Shown: positions 33,501 through 42,823, counted from the first letter of the stretch. The stretch: DNA of 64,000 nucleotides from Harmothoe impar (GCA_947462335.1 OX381708.1:1-64000); one strand, 5' to 3'. Translations and numbers: made by a program. The notes: generated from the letters alone by a model not told the origin.

Positions 33501-33749
33501 GTCGGGTTGGCTGTTCTTGGTGCTAGGAGCACTGACTAGGGGCCTCATGGAGTCGTCGCGGGGCGTGGGCCCGAAGCCTCCCCGCCCGGTGCGGGCCCGG
33601 TCCTCGTTGGCCTGCATCATACCGGAGTGGCTGCGCTTCTTGCGTTCTTGTTCCTGGTAGATGCGCTGCTGGGCGCGCCGCTTCTGTTCTGACAGCGACC
33701 CGGACTCCTCCACGCTGCCGGGCGGACCGCCATATCCAGGGTAAGACAT
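21419..33749 (-). CDS. TUB: Tubby-like protein gene (TUB/TULP family), full span
   Basis: Twelve coding exons (listed separately) join in phase into 456 codons with the cassette exon. Tubby-family proteins bind PI(4,5)P2 and, with the IFT-A complex, bring receptors into cilia. Residues 20-49 ([20 protein letters not shown], then MMQAN) match the basic N-terminal helix conserved with TUB/TULP3, the IFT-A-binding part. Residues 105-161 are acidic and low-complexity, with runs of five Asp and four Glu. The tubby domain runs from about 204 ([13 protein letters not shown]) through [25 protein letters not shown] (lipid-binding basic loop; usually AGRKRKK), [11 protein letters not shown] and [10 protein letters not shown] to the C-terminal [12 protein letters not shown], all intact. 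The 5' UTR is split: an acceptor (TTCTTACAG|A) lies 10 nt before the ATG, so a non-coding first exon should lie beyond 33759. An alternative first exon is at 30439-30513. Large introns (23652-26564, 27951-32547) hold only repeats. Confidence 0.95.
21716..21812. repeat. Dispersed repeat, copy 2
   Basis: Copy of the 19515-19605 element inside the last tubby intron (CTCGGTACACCTCCAGTGGC, GCCGAGACAGGTACTCAGCC, AGGGCGCTGGGGATTTAA). Confidence 0.65.
21983..22066 (-). CDS. TUB: Tubby domain exon ([17 protein letters not shown])
   Basis: 84 bp, acceptor CTTTCAG|AC, donor GAT G|GTGAGT. Encodes [20 protein letters not shown], then QIVHDND. Confidence 0.96.
22616..22703 (-). CDS. TUB: Tubby domain exon ([13 protein letters not shown])
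   Basis: 88 bp, phase 0 in and 1 out, acceptor GTTTTAG|GAC, donor GAA G|GTCTGT. Encodes [20 protein letters not shown], then HNKTPVWNE. Confidence 0.95.
22836..22934 (-). CDS. TUB: Tubby domain exon ([13 protein letters not shown])
   Basis: 99 bp, phase 0 on both sides (TTTTGCAG|GAA ... AAT|GTAAGT). Encodes [20 protein letters not shown], then [13 protein letters not shown]. Confidence 0.96.
23193..23301 (-). CDS. TUB: Tubby domain exon ([14 protein letters not shown])
   Basis: 109 bp, acceptor TCTGCAG|A, donor TAT|GTAAGT. Encodes [20 protein letters not shown], then [16 protein letters not shown]. The linker DSPKNHGSD is the variable loop of the domain. Confidence 0.95.
23539..23651 (-). 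CDS. TUB: Tubby exon with the phosphoinositide-binding basic loop
   Basis: 113 bp, phase 0 in and 2 out. Encodes [20 protein letters not shown], then [17 protein letters not shown]. The RKRKK cluster corresponds to the PI(4,5)P2 site of mouse tubby. The Gly before it in most relatives is Ala here. Confidence 0.96.
23652..26564 (-). other. Tubby intron 6, no gene inside
   Basis: 2.9-kb intron. A G-rich imperfect repeat at 25085-25325 holds about four copies of a GGGACTGTTGTGACT / GAGAGTTGTGTTGGCTGGAG theme, with potential G-quadruplex runs (GGGGGAGGGGGGCCGGGG). The short plus-strand ORFs (24522, 25316, 25775) have nothing to support them. Confidence 0.7.
26565..26750 (-). CDS. TUB: Tubby exon starting the tubby domain
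   Basis: 186 bp, phase 0 on both sides (CTCCAG|GAC ... AAG|GTAGGT). After a Gly-rich lead it encodes [20 protein letters not shown], then [20 protein letters not shown], a hallmark of the family. Confidence 0.96.
27254..27328 (-). CDS. TUB: Tubby cassette exon (probably alternative)
   Basis: 75 bp, phase 0 on both sides, so its inclusion or skipping keeps the frame. Acceptor GCCCACAG|CC is good; donor GAA|GTAGGA is weak. Encodes a Ser/Thr-rich linker, [20 protein letters not shown], then TVVSE. Confidence 0.6.
27554..27651 (-). CDS. TUB: Tubby coding exon 4
   Basis: Acceptor GTGTTCAG|AT, donor AAT|GTGAGT, phase 1 in and 0 out. Encodes the acidic-to-Ser/Asn linker [20 protein letters not shown], then [12 protein letters not shown]. 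Confidence 0.88.
27878..27950 (-). CDS. TUB: Tubby coding exon 3
   Basis: Encodes [20 protein letters not shown], then TINA; phase 0 in, phase 1 out (GCT G|GTAAGT). Two acceptors 9 nt apart are possible: TTCAG|GTT at 27951 and ACACAG|ATC at 27960. They differ by the three residues ILQ and both keep the frame. Confidence 0.85.
27961..30438 (-). other. Intron between the alternative first exon and exon 3
   Basis: About 2.5 kb with no coding exon that I could support. A short inverted pair, AGGGCTCTCA / TGAGAGCCCT, lies near 28710-28780. The rest is ordinary intron sequence. Confidence 0.6.
30439..30513 (-). CDS. TUB: Alternative first coding exon of tubby
   Basis: ATG at 30513, 25 codons: [20 protein letters not shown], then PPARE, ending in phase 0 at a good donor (GAG|GTAAAG). 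It would splice in frame to exon 3, replacing exons 1 and 2 and so removing the N-terminal IFT-A-type helix. Alternative first exons are known for vertebrate TUB. Two minisatellites (30868-31092 and 31300-31850) lie just upstream, where its promoter would be. Confidence 0.6.
30868..31092. repeat. 12-bp minisatellite in a tubby intron
   Basis: Units GAGTTACTCGCT, GAGTTACTTGGC and GAGTTACTTGGT alternate. The array is bordered by GATGAATGCAG (left) and TAATGCATTCATG (right). Its core GCGAGTAACTC is the middle of the dispersed TGCATCATG element, so it appears to be that element expanded internally. Long ORFs on both strands are by-products of the 12-bp period. Confidence 0.9.
31300..31850. repeat. 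74-bp minisatellite in a tubby intron
   Basis: About seven units with CCAGAACCAGGTAGGATATC, AACGCTACCACTAACAGTAA and CATCATGAGTGTTGATATGA, period 74. The first units are nearly identical and later ones diverge (CTCCCAC, GCCTGCATC). Confidence 0.93.
32548..32600 (-). CDS. TUB: Tubby coding exon 2
   Basis: 53 bp, phase 1 in and phase 0 out, encoding [17 protein letters not shown] after the split Ala. Acceptor CCTGCAG|CC, donor CAG|GTGAGT. Its acceptor and first 8 bases are repeated eight more times upstream in the 57-bp minisatellite at 32595-33108. Confidence 0.85.
32595..33108. repeat. 57-bp minisatellite made of tubby exon 2's 3' splice site
   Basis: Nine starts of CATAGGCTGCAGGTACAC, exactly 57 bp apart, at 32595, 32652, 32709, 32766, 32823, 32880, 32937, 32994 and 33051. 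On the minus strand each reads TTTGTATCTTTGTGTACCTG then CAG|CCTATGAC: the real acceptor plus the first 8 exon bases. The 32595 copy is the functional splice site. The 221-aa plus-strand ORF is an artefact of 57 being a multiple of 3. Confidence 0.93.
33201..33416. repeat. Intronic inverted repeat (long hairpin)
   Basis: Arms of ~79 bp (33201-33280 and 33338-33416), roughly 90% complementary. Each carries CCAAATCCTTCCGAAGGAA and CCAGTATGACCTTGAACTTG; the loop is ~57 bp. It lies in tubby intron 1, about 75 bp from exon 1, so it would be transcribed. No TIR-plus-TSD structure was recognised. Confidence 0.85.
33491..33749 (-). CDS. TUB: Tubby coding exon 1
   Basis: Starts at the ATG at 33749 ([20 protein letters not shown]) and holds the basic helix [19 protein letters not shown]. 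It ends in phase 1 at CAT G|GTAAGT. Transcription enters it through an acceptor at 33760, so the exon itself begins at 33759 in the 5' UTR. Confidence 0.92.
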
Positions 33750-33774
33750 GGCCGTGTTTCTGTAAGAAAACCAG

Positions 33775-34095
33775 GGAAGACGTTAGTATAATTAACATAG
33801 GAAACCAGGGACAACATTATTATATATGTCAAATACATGTAACATATTAAACATAGGAAACCAAGGACAAGGTTAGTTAGATATGTCATATACATGTAAC
33901 ATATTAACCATAGGAAACCAAGGTCAAGGTTAGTTAGATATGTCATATACATGTAACATATTAACCATAGGAAAATAGGTACAAGGTTAGTTAGATATGT
34001 CAAATACATGTGACATATTAAACATAGGAAACCAAGGCCAAGGTTAGTTAGATATGTCATATACATGTAACATATTAAACATAGGAAACAAGGGA
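33775..34095. repeat. 57-bp minisatellite upstream of tubby exon 1
   Basis: GGTTAGTTAGATATGTCATA starts at 33871, 33928, 33985 and 34042, with degenerate copies at the left. It continues with TACATGTAACATATTAACCA and TAGGAAACCAAGG. Unrelated to the 57-bp array at 32595. Confidence 0.9.
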
Positions 34096-34696
34096 TTACG
34101 CTAGCATATCAAATGTACAAAAATTGACCATACCAGCTATGGTCAGATTTCTATGAGTAAACCTGACATAACGGTAGCACGTTTCATGTACTAAACATGC
34201 ATAGATGTATGAACTGTGTGCTGGGATTCTTAAGAAAACCAGATATAACTCATGCGTTTCCAGTATATCAAACATAATCAAGGCAAGATATGGCTGTTTT
34301 AAGGTGGCCAGCGGGTATAGGCTAAGAGTAACTACGATTCTACCATACTTATACCACTTGCTCCATAGGATATATACTCTCAGAAAATAAGAAAAAAATA
34401 AGGGGGTCCCGAGCTTGTTTCTGAGATATTCAACTACCAAGTTTGAGTGAGCTGCAATAGGATTATATAGTGCTCTGGTACATATGTGGATGGAATAACA
34501 TTGAAAAGTAACTATATATTTTTCAAACTTCAACACAATATTCTACATAATGTTATCTGCCCTGAACATGTCTTTTGAACATATATGGTCCCGGGCACAT
34601 TTGTAATGTTTGTGATGCTTGAAATAGAAAACATAGTATTATGGTAAGAACAATGCCAGACAGGATAAATATACCTTTTTACTTCCTCACCTACAA
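34096..34696. other. No gene recognised
   Basis: AT-rich stretch upstream of tubby. The 146-codon minus ORF (34096-34536) has no recognisable motif and no supporting signals. A non-coding tubby 5' exon or promoter could lie here but I cannot identify one. Confidence 0.4.
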
Positions 34697-34870
34697 CAGA
34701 TTCCATAGCATGATGGTTATGGCATTTGACTTCTGACCCAAGGGCCTGGGGTTCTAGTCTCAGTCATGCCAAACTAGCTAGGGTTTTACTAATTTCGTCA
34801 CAGTATGTGCCAATATGACAAAATTGCCCCCTGGTGTCCCATTCAAGAACTAAAATCCCCGCCGGCCACC
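34697..34870 (+). mobile_element. tRNA-derived SINE
   Basis: The head resembles a tRNA with pol III promoter boxes: A box TAGCATGATGGTTATGGC (34706-34723) and B box GGGGTTCTAGTCTC (about 34748-34761), with CTTCTGACCCAAGGGCC between them like an anticodon arm. A ~100-bp body unrelated to tRNA follows. It is not an intact tRNA gene, because the 3' acceptor half does not close the cloverleaf cleanly. Confidence 0.6.
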
Positions 34871-35290
34871 TTAACAACTAGGTAAAAGTCCTTTTGGTAC
34901 CTAGTCCTACCCAGACCCCTGCCACAACTAGGTAAGGGTCCCATTGGTACACAGTCCTGCCCAGACTCCTGCCACAACTAGGTAAGGGTCCCGTTGGTAC
35001 CCAGTCCTGCCCAGACTCCTGCCACAACTAGGTAAGGGTCCTGATGGTACCTAGTTCTATCCAGATTCCTACCACAACTAGGAAAGGGTCCTGATGGTAC
35101 CTAGTTCTATCCAGACTCCTACCACAACTAGGAAAGGGTCCTGATGGTACCTAGTCCTACCCAGACTCCTACCACAACTAGGAAAGGGTCCTGATGGTAC
35201 CTAGTCCTACCCAGACTCCTACCACAACTAGGAAAGGATCCTGATGGTACCTAGTCCTACCCAGACTCTGGCCACACATGGGTAAGTGTC
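34870..35290. repeat. 50-bp minisatellite
   Basis: About eight units with ACAACTAGGTAAGGGTCC, TTGGTACCCAGTCCTGCC and CAGACTCCTGCC, period 50, starting at 34874. It begins right at the end of the SINE. Confidence 0.9.
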
Positions 35291-35529
35291 TTGATGGTAA
35301 CCCACTCATTTCTGAAACCGATCCCACATGTAGTATTGTAAGGACATAGCTAGGATTGTACAGAACTAAGCTAATTCCCACAAACTGGTGCTGGAGGAGT
35401 GTAGACCCCGTACAGCAGCAGCAGTGTGTGTGTGGTGTGAGGATGGACCGGCTGCAGGTGGCCCTGGTACGTCAGGTGCCTACAGGTAGACAGACAGACA
35501 GTGTTTGTCCGGTTGGAGACAAAGCCCTA

Positions 35530-36640
35530 CAAGTGCAGGAGTCCTGCAGCTTCCACCCACAGGGACCTTGTTAACACGGCCCGGTAGCTGGAGTCCTGCA
35601 GCTTCCACCCACAGGGACCTCGTTAACACGGCCCGGTAGCTGGAGTCCTGCAGCTTCCACCCACAGGGACCTCTTTAACACGGCCCGGTAGCTGGAGTCC
35701 TGCAGCTTCCACCCACAGGGACCTCGTTAACACGGCCCGGTAGCTGGAGTCCTGCAGCTTCCACCCACAGGGACCTCGTTAACACGGCCCGGTAGCTGGA
35801 GTCCTGCAGCTTCCACCCACAGGGACCTCGTTAACACGGCCCGGTAGCTGGAGTCCTGCAGCTTCCACCCACAGGGACCTCGTTAACACGGCCCGGTAGC
35901 TGCAGTCCTGCAGCTTCCACCCACAGGGACCTCGTTAACACGGCCCGGTAGCTGCAGTCCTGCAGCTTCCACCCGCAGGGACCTCGTTAACACGGCCCGG
36001 TAGCTGGAGTCCTGCAGCTTCCACCCGCAGGGACCTCGTTAACACGGCCCGGTAGCTGGAGTCCTGCAGCTTCCACCCACAGGGACCTCGTTAACACGGC
36101 CCGGTAGCTGGAGTCCTGCAGCTTCCACCCACAGGGACCTCGTTAACACGGCCCGGTAGCTGCAGTCCTGCAGCTTCCACCCACAGGGACCTCGTTAACA
36201 CGGCCCGGTAGCTGCAGTCCTGCAGCTTCCACCCACAGGGACCTCGTTAACACGGCCCGGTAGCTGCAGTCCTGCAGCTTCCACCCACAGGGACCTCGTT
36301 AACACGGCCCGGTAGCTGCAGTCCTGCAGCTTCCACCCACAGGGACCTCGTTAACACGGCCCGGTAGCTGGAGTCCTGCAGCTTCCACCCACAGGGACCT
36401 CGTTAACACGGCCCGGTAGCTGGAGTCCTGCAGCTTCCACCCACAGGCACCTCGTTAACACGGCCCGGTAGCTGGAGTCCTGCAGCTTCCACCCACAGGC
36501 ACCTCGTTAACACGGCCCGGTAGCTGGAGTCCTGCAGCTTCCACCCACAGGGACCTCGTTAACACGGCCCGGTAGCTGGAGTCCTGCAGCTTCCACCCAC
36601 AGGGACCTCGTTAACACGGCCCGGTAGCTGCAGTCCTGCA
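35530..36640. repeat. 52-bp minisatellite, about 21 units
   Basis: Units contain GGAGTCCTGCAGCTTCCACC, CACAGGGACCTCGTTAACAC and GGCCCGGTAGCT. Variants (CTGCAGTCC versus CTGGAGTCC; CCCGCAGGG) occur in blocks, a sign of local unit amplification. Confidence 0.95.
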
Positions 36641-37320
36641 GGTTCTGACATGTTATGGGGTGGTGCCACCTGTTGGCACCCAGCAGATCTAAATGGTAGG
36701 ACAAGATAACACTGAGCCTCCATGTATAGTCTTCTTTGAAGACTTCTCACTGTGCATTATTTATTAATTAATGTATTGTAAACCTGCCCTTTACAGCAAA
36801 TATGTATGTAAGTTCTCATAGCAACGAGCCCAATGGTCCACCTGGCGGATATATGAAGAACCAACCCACCAGTTAACATAAGAAAGGGGCGGGAGCCATA
36901 ACTATGAAAACATGTAAATGGGACCCGCTATCGGACTATCAAGGTCTCACTGTATAGATGTCCATCCCTCGTCCTGGTGGGTGCTCGGCTGCCACACACA
37001 GGTGGTACTGGGACTGGGGTAAAGGGGACTAATCGATGCATTGACCTCCGCTCCCCCCGGGACGTCCCACAGACCCCCCCTGGACACCCCCCTGGACACC
37101 CCCAGGATGCCGGATACAGCCCAAGGTAAGGAGGCCTAACGAGCATTGTGCAGGAATATTGGGTAAATTGGTTAATCCATAACCAGCTGTCCCTACCCCA
37201 TAACCAGCTAGTCATCATAGAGCTAAACACCCTACAGCACTAACCAGCTCGTTACTCCATAACTCACAACGAGCAACCACCCTAACCACCCTAACCACAC
37301 TAACGTGCTCGTTAGCGTAG
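36641..37320. other. No gene recognised
   Basis: Contains a C-rich run near 37065-37105 (repeated CCCCCTGGACACC). The 100-codon minus ORF at 36928-37230 is unsupported. Confidence 0.4.
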
Positions 37321-37508
37321 ATTCCGAAATAAGCCTCTAGTGCGTGTTATACATTGTATAAGTCTAGGTGCGAGTAATACGAGGGTTTTTGAAAATATAG
37401 AAAAGTACTAAACAATTTTCAGACCTCCGGTGCCGGTTATAAGATTCTCCCAAAGTCGGAGTGCGGGTTATACGTGAAGTGTGGGTTATAGGCAGAAATT
37501 TACAGTAC
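37321..37508. mobile_element. Diverged relative of the 17071-17288 MITE
   Basis: Shares the repeated theme of the family: GTGCGTGTTATAC, GGTGCGAGTAATACGAGGGT, GTCGGAGTGCGGGTTATAC and an end of AATTTACAGTA. More decayed than the 17-kb copy, with unclear ends. Confidence 0.45.
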
Positions 37509-37854
37509 CTCCCAAATCAACAACCCAGCCCAACACAAGCACCGGCTAACGAGTCTGCACTTAATGAGATCTATCTCACTTACAACTTGATATTGTAATT
37601 ACACTCAGTGCAAATGATGTGAGATTGTCTGTAATTATAATTCTACTTACAATGTATCATTAGGTTTCTGTGTGATATTGTGCCCCAGTCATTATAGATG
37701 TACAAACATGCCTCCTATAACTCTGTGTCATGAGACGCGGTAAGTGGACAGGCTGACAGCTGTGAGAAGGCTCGGTGTGATATTGTACCCTGACTAATGG
37801 TGACAGCTACTTACGGTGTCACACAGGTAATGACAGGTACAACTGCGGCACAGT

Positions 37855-38760
37855 GCATTCATGCATCATGCCCCTGGTCGTCATGATACATGAATGCAGC
37901 ATAGCGCATTAGTGCATCATATCCCTGGTCGTCATGATACATGAATGCAGCATAGCGCACTAATGCATCATATCCCTGGTCGTCATGATACATGAATGCA
38001 GCATAGCGCACTAATGCATCATATCCCTGGTCGTCATGATACATGAATGCAGCATAGCGCACTAATGCATCATATCCCTGGTCGTCATGATACATGAATG
38101 CAGCATAGCGCATAAGTGCATCATATCCCTGGTCGTCATGATACATGAATGCAGCATAGTGCATTAATGCATCATGTCCTTGGTCGTCATGATGCATGAA
38201 TGCAGCATAGCGCACTAACGCATCATATCCCTGGTCGTCATGATACATGAATGCAGCATAGTGCATTAATGCATCGTGTCCTTGGTCGTCATGATGCATG
38301 AATGCAGCATAGCGCACTAATGCATCATATCCCTCGTCGTCATGATACATGAATGCAGCATAGTGCATTAATGCATCATGTCCTTGGTCGTCATGATGCA
38401 TGAATGCAGCATAGCGCACTAATGCATCATATCCCTGGTCGTCATGATACATGAATGCAGCATAGTGCATCTGTACATCATATCCCTGGTCGTCATGATA
38501 CATGAATGCAACATAGTGCATTAGTGCATCATATCAGTGGTCGTCATGAACGATGCATAGATGCAACATAGGGCATTAGTGCATCATGTCCTTGGGCGTA
38601 ATGATGCATAAATGCAGCATAGTGCATTAGTGCATCATGCCTTTGGTCGTCATGATGCAGCAATGCACTATGCTGCTTTCATGGACATGATGCATGAAAG
38701 CAGCATAGTGCATTACTGCATCATGTCCTTGGCGTCATGATGCATAAAAGCAGCATAGTG
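37855..38760. repeat. 51-bp minisatellite derived from the TGCATCATG element
   Basis: Units contain CATCATATCCCTGGTCGTCA, TGATACATGAATGCAGCATA and GCGCACTAATG. The sequence between CATCAT and AATGCAG is the same as in the dispersed elements at 7140 and 16829. In the middle two unit types (ATATCCCTGG/ATAC and ATGTCCTTGG/ATGC) alternate, giving a 102-bp period. The 220-codon minus ORF reflects a period divisible by 3. Confidence 0.93.
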
Positions 38761-38884
38761 CATTAATGGCAATAATCCATCATATCAATAACATTGTTAT
38801 CGGTCTTCATAATGCATGCAGCCGTGGTGAGTAACTCGCCAGTGCTGCATGCATACATGTATACATAAAGGACGGTACATGATG

Positions 38885-39563
38885 CATCATGGGGCGGCAG
38901 TGCTGCATCATGAGGCGGCAGTGCTGCATCATGGGGCGGCAGTGCTGCATCATGAGGCGGCAGTGCTGCATCATAAGGCGGCAGTGCTGCATCATAAGGC
39001 GGCAGTGCTGCATCATGAGGCGGCAGTGCTGCATCATGAGGCGGCAGTGCTGCATCATAAGGCGGCAGTGCTGCATCATGAGGCGGCAGTGCTGCATCAT
39101 AAGGCGGCAGTGCTGCATCATAAGGCGGCAGTGCTGCATCATGAGGCGGCAGTGCTGCATCATAAGGCGGCAGTGCTGCATCATGAGGCGGCAGTGCTGC
39201 ATCATGAGGCGGCAGTGCTGCATCATGAGGTGGCAGTGCTGCATCATGAGGCGGCAGTGCTGCATCATAAGGCGGCAGTGCTGCATCATGAGGCGGCAGT
39301 GCTGCATCATGAGGCGGCAGTGCTGCATCATGAGGCGGCAGTGCTGCATCATGAGGCGGCAGTGCTGCATCATGAGGCGGCAGTGCTGCATCATAAGGCG
39401 GCAGTGCTGCATCATAAGGCGGCAGTGCTGCATCATAAGGCGGCAGTGCTGCATCATGGGGCGGCAGTGCTGCATCATGAGGCGGCAGTGCTGCATCATG
39501 GGGCGGCAGTGCTGCATCATGAGGCGGCAGTGCTGCATCATGAGGCGGCAGTGCTGCATCATG
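38885..39563. repeat. 21-bp minisatellite, about 32 units
   Basis: Units of GCTGCATCATGAGGCGGCAG plus T, with G/A variants (ATGGGG, ATAAGG). Several frames on both strands stay open for 250-305 codons because 21 is a multiple of 3. The flanks (GGTGAGTAACTCGCCAGTGC at 38826, CATGATGCAG) are again the TGCATCATG element. Confidence 0.95.
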
Positions 39564-41734
39564 AGGACTCACAGACATACATGTATACGTGTATGTTTGT
39601 ACCATGATGGAGCCATGATACAGCAATGTACCTTATACGCTGAGTTTGTAGAGGCATCATGCCGCCCTGACACTGTTACAGCTGTTAATGTATGGTTACA
39701 GGTTCTACCTGGACTACCACGTGGTCTGCCGTGTGTCTCACCTGAGGGGGGAGGAGGCCGGCATGCTGCCTGCTGTGTGATGTGTGTAGGTGTGTGTGTA
39801 GGGTGAGTGAGAGGTGAGTAGATGTGTGTGTCCACTCACGTGTAGGGGTGTAGTGGGTGAGTTGGGGTTCAGTAGTTGTGTCACACACGGCGCTCATTAA
39901 CTACTGCAGCAGCAGCACGGGTGTGTGTGTGGGGGGGGGGGGGGGCTACCCTCTACCTGCCGCTGTCACACCTGTACAGGTGTGGCAGCGGTCAGCACGA
40001 GGTGTGAAGGCTACAGGTGTGGTATCAGGTGTGACCACCACAGGTGTGAACACTACAGTACAGGTGTGGACACTACAGGTATCCCTATAGAGCTTCTACC
40101 GTTGTCATGGCTACAGGTTTATTATACACCATACAGATGCTGTATAACGTGTCAAGGCCTCACTTTTTATGCATTAACAAATCTCTGTATGTGAACATTT
40201 TTATTCCTAACCTTTCTGTATCCCTCGATTTTTAAAAGGTCGTGTCGCCCGTGTCGTACTTTACCCATGTAGAGGCACAGATTTGATGACAAATAAGGTA
40301 CCTTAATGAACTGCCATTTATCGCTAACATTTGTCTCTATTATCAATTTTAAGAAATGATCCATGTCACTATCTATTGTTTCCTCCTGCCCCATGTCACT
40401 AAGCCCCAGAATGGTCCACGTGGCCAGGTCCCATTCAGGGGCCTAGGGTCATTTTCCTTGTCATTCTCACGTTCAACTCCGTGGTGTCGTGATTATATTC
40501 ATGATTTTGAAGTAAAACGTTCAATTGCTTTAGGCCTAGGTTTTTAGCCTAAAAGTAAAAATGATGGACGTCAATAATTTATGATATGGCTATTCGGGTA
40601 GATTCGTCACTCCCCGACGTTCAGCTGCAGCGGTACCCTGACCCTTTTTAATTGTTTAATGCCTGATTGTATTTGACTTTTTACCGCCGTTATTATTACG
40701 GCTATACATGCTATGAACAGGGGAGGATATGACATTTCTAAGAAACTGATAATTAACACATCTCAATATATATAGATATATACTGATAATTAATGCATCT
40801 CAGTATGTATATATGAGGGAATTTAAAGGCGTCAATTTCACCTGCAGTCGGACAGAAGATTAGGCATTTTACCTGAAATCGACACTTTCCTTTTCCCGAG
40901 ATTTTGTAAGGAAATTTAGGGGAAAATCTCGGATCTATTTGAATTACAGCAGATGTGTGACGCAAAATGTCACATGGCTCCCCGCATGGCTCACACTTAA
41001 GGCATGTACATGCCCATTTAAACGTTCCTTAACTTCCATGATTCTATGAGGAGGTGTTATTGAACCCTCTGTCAGGACGACGAGCCCCATAAGCTTCCTA
41101 ACAAACTTGTCATCTCCGAGTCTGTGAATATAACTACGTGAAATAGGTGTAATACTGCAGATCAGGGTTACTGCTACTTCCTATATATTTCTGTGTTAAT
41201 TTGTCTAAATCAGATCTCTCTTTTGGACGTTTTGCTGTCTCATAATATGATGACATATGGCCTTTGTTTAACCCATGTATTATATGGTAGTATATAAACA
41301 CTATGTATGTATCTACACAACCTCTATACAGCTACAACACACACTATACATGTAGACGGTAATACTAAACTTTTTCTGACAATAGCACACATTTATGACA
41401 TGTGTAATACCTGTAGATACTCAGACAACACCCCCCCCCCCCCCCGGTCCCCACGCCTATTGTTAAGTAAGTATCACTCCCTAACTGGTGTATAAGCCGC
41501 ATTCCTGACTTTGACACATTTTAAAAGCAGCAGGGGGTCTGAACATTGCTAATTGCGGTGCTATACTTATACAGACCGCTTGTCCTGTATAAAGGCTCTC
41601 TTCACATTAAAGCTGAGTCTGGCTCTGATTCAAGTCCGGCTTGTAGAGTAGACAGGTATATATGTTTAACCCACGGTGGAGAGCTAAGACAAAGGGTTAG
41701 CACCTTGGTTATATTGCATACCGAAGGTTAAGTC
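39564..41734. other. No gene recognised
   Basis: Holds short ACAGGTGTG repeats (39960-40085), a G12-14 run near 39930, a C17 run near 41431, and AT-rich DNA. A minus-strand ATG with a possible donor (40394 to about 40300) is noted under rejected items. Confidence 0.4.
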
Positions 41735-41875
41735 AGATAGACAATGGTTATGAAAAGGTATGTAGATTAACCACAGCTTGCTGGTAGGGCGACTTGGGCT
41801 TCGCCCTCGTCTGGCCCCCACCAGCAAGCTGTGGTTAATTCTACATACCTTTTAATAACCATTGTCTATCTGTTA
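41735..41875. mobile_element. Foldback element 1
   Basis: Nearly perfect ~52-bp arms: CAGATAGACAATGGTTATGA ... ACCACAGCTTGCTGGT and the complement ACCAGCAAGCTGTGGTTAAT ... CCATTGTCTATCTG. The ~34-bp loop is itself a hairpin (GGGCGACTTGGGCTTCGCCC). It is embedded in a direct duplication of sequence with AACCCACGGTGG and GCTAAGACAAAGG. Confidence 0.8.
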
Positions 41876-41942
41876 CTTAACCCACGGTGGGCGGCTAAGA
41901 CAAAGGCTTCACACGTCGGGTATATCGTATCCCTGAGGGTTA

Positions 41943-42090
41943 AGTCAGATAGACAACACCTGGCCAGGGTCCTTCCATATACCCACTGCCCACTGGTCAT
42001 CAACTCGTGGAATAACACCTCATCTTGACCCTGTGGAACAGTGGGTATATGGAAGGGTTGGAAGAAGCGTGTCCAGGTGTAGTCTATCTA
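41943..42090. mobile_element. Foldback element 2
   Basis: Shares its terminus (CAGATAGACAA) with element 1. The arms CCTTCCATATACCCACTG (41971-41988) and CAGTGGGTATATGGAAGG (about 42040-42057) pair perfectly, and outer parts (ACACCTGG / CCAGGTGT, AGATAGAC / GTCTATCT) pair less completely. Confidence 0.7.
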
Positions 42091-42823
42091 ACACAGAGAC
42101 TACAGCAGGCCATGCCGACCACCCAGGTATATGTAGAGACTCCCATAGACTCCATGCTAACACCTCTGTAGATGGCCTCCACACAGTGACAAGGCAGCAT
42201 GCAGCTGGGGGGATGTAGGTGTGTGTGTGTGGGGGGGGGGGGTGTATTGATCCCGTACCTGGATGATATAACACACAGGTGAGGCAGACGCTACATGTAA
42301 TACATGTCTACACCCTGATATTACACATTCATACCCGATATAACACTGATATATATCATATATACTACCTGTACCTGAAAAGTCTAAAGTACCTGATATA
42401 ACACATGCACCTTGTAGTCACATTCTGGGATATCTCCACCCTACCCTCGTGCCCCTACCATGTAGGGACTGCCCGAGCACGTTACCCCCACCGTGCAGCA
42501 TGGCAATAGGGTGCCTCGACATGGGTACTCATGATCAGAATTTTGACCATGTCGCAGTATTGAATTTAACCAAAACGGCTGTGTCACTGTGTCGATTTTT
42601 ATGATTGGTACTGCGGCTTTCTACAGAATGTGAATCTTTACATGGAACATGACAGAGGTCTGTTATAATGACATGACATTTGTTAAGAATGGTGTGTGCA
42701 CTCCTCACCAGACTTAGTCATAAGTCGGGGATATATCCATACTGTAATATATCAAGATATCAGAGTGGGTTACCACTATCCAACCTCCACCCGCTCTATT
42801 GCAGCCCAAGGTGCTGATCCTTC

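Noticed and set aside
37859..38521. 220-codon minus-strand ORF with 17-residue repeats
   Set aside because: By-product of the 51-bp array.
37855..38760. CRISPR-like regular repeats
   Set aside because: Units are contiguous with no unique spacers and the context is a eukaryotic genome; it is a minisatellite. The same applies to the other arrays.
38763..39806. ORFs of 250-305 codons on both strands (Ala-Leu-Pro-Pro-His, Met-Met-Gln-His and Arg-Gln-Cys-Cys-Ile repeats)
   Set aside because: They are translations of the 21-bp minisatellite, whose period is a multiple of 3 and whose unit lacks stops in several frames. No start context, splice signal or non-repeat domain.
40300..40394. Possible tubby alternative first exon (minus; begins MGQEETIDSDMDHFLKLIIE, followed by AAG|GTACCT)
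   Set aside because: The donor is weak. Its phase-0 end would have to skip exon 1 and join exon 3. No further support.
41425..41450. C/G homopolymer runs (also 39930, 42228, 43161)
   Set aside because: Isolated runs of 12-18 bases; possible G-quadruplexes, but equally sequencing-length noise, and nothing around them suggests a function.
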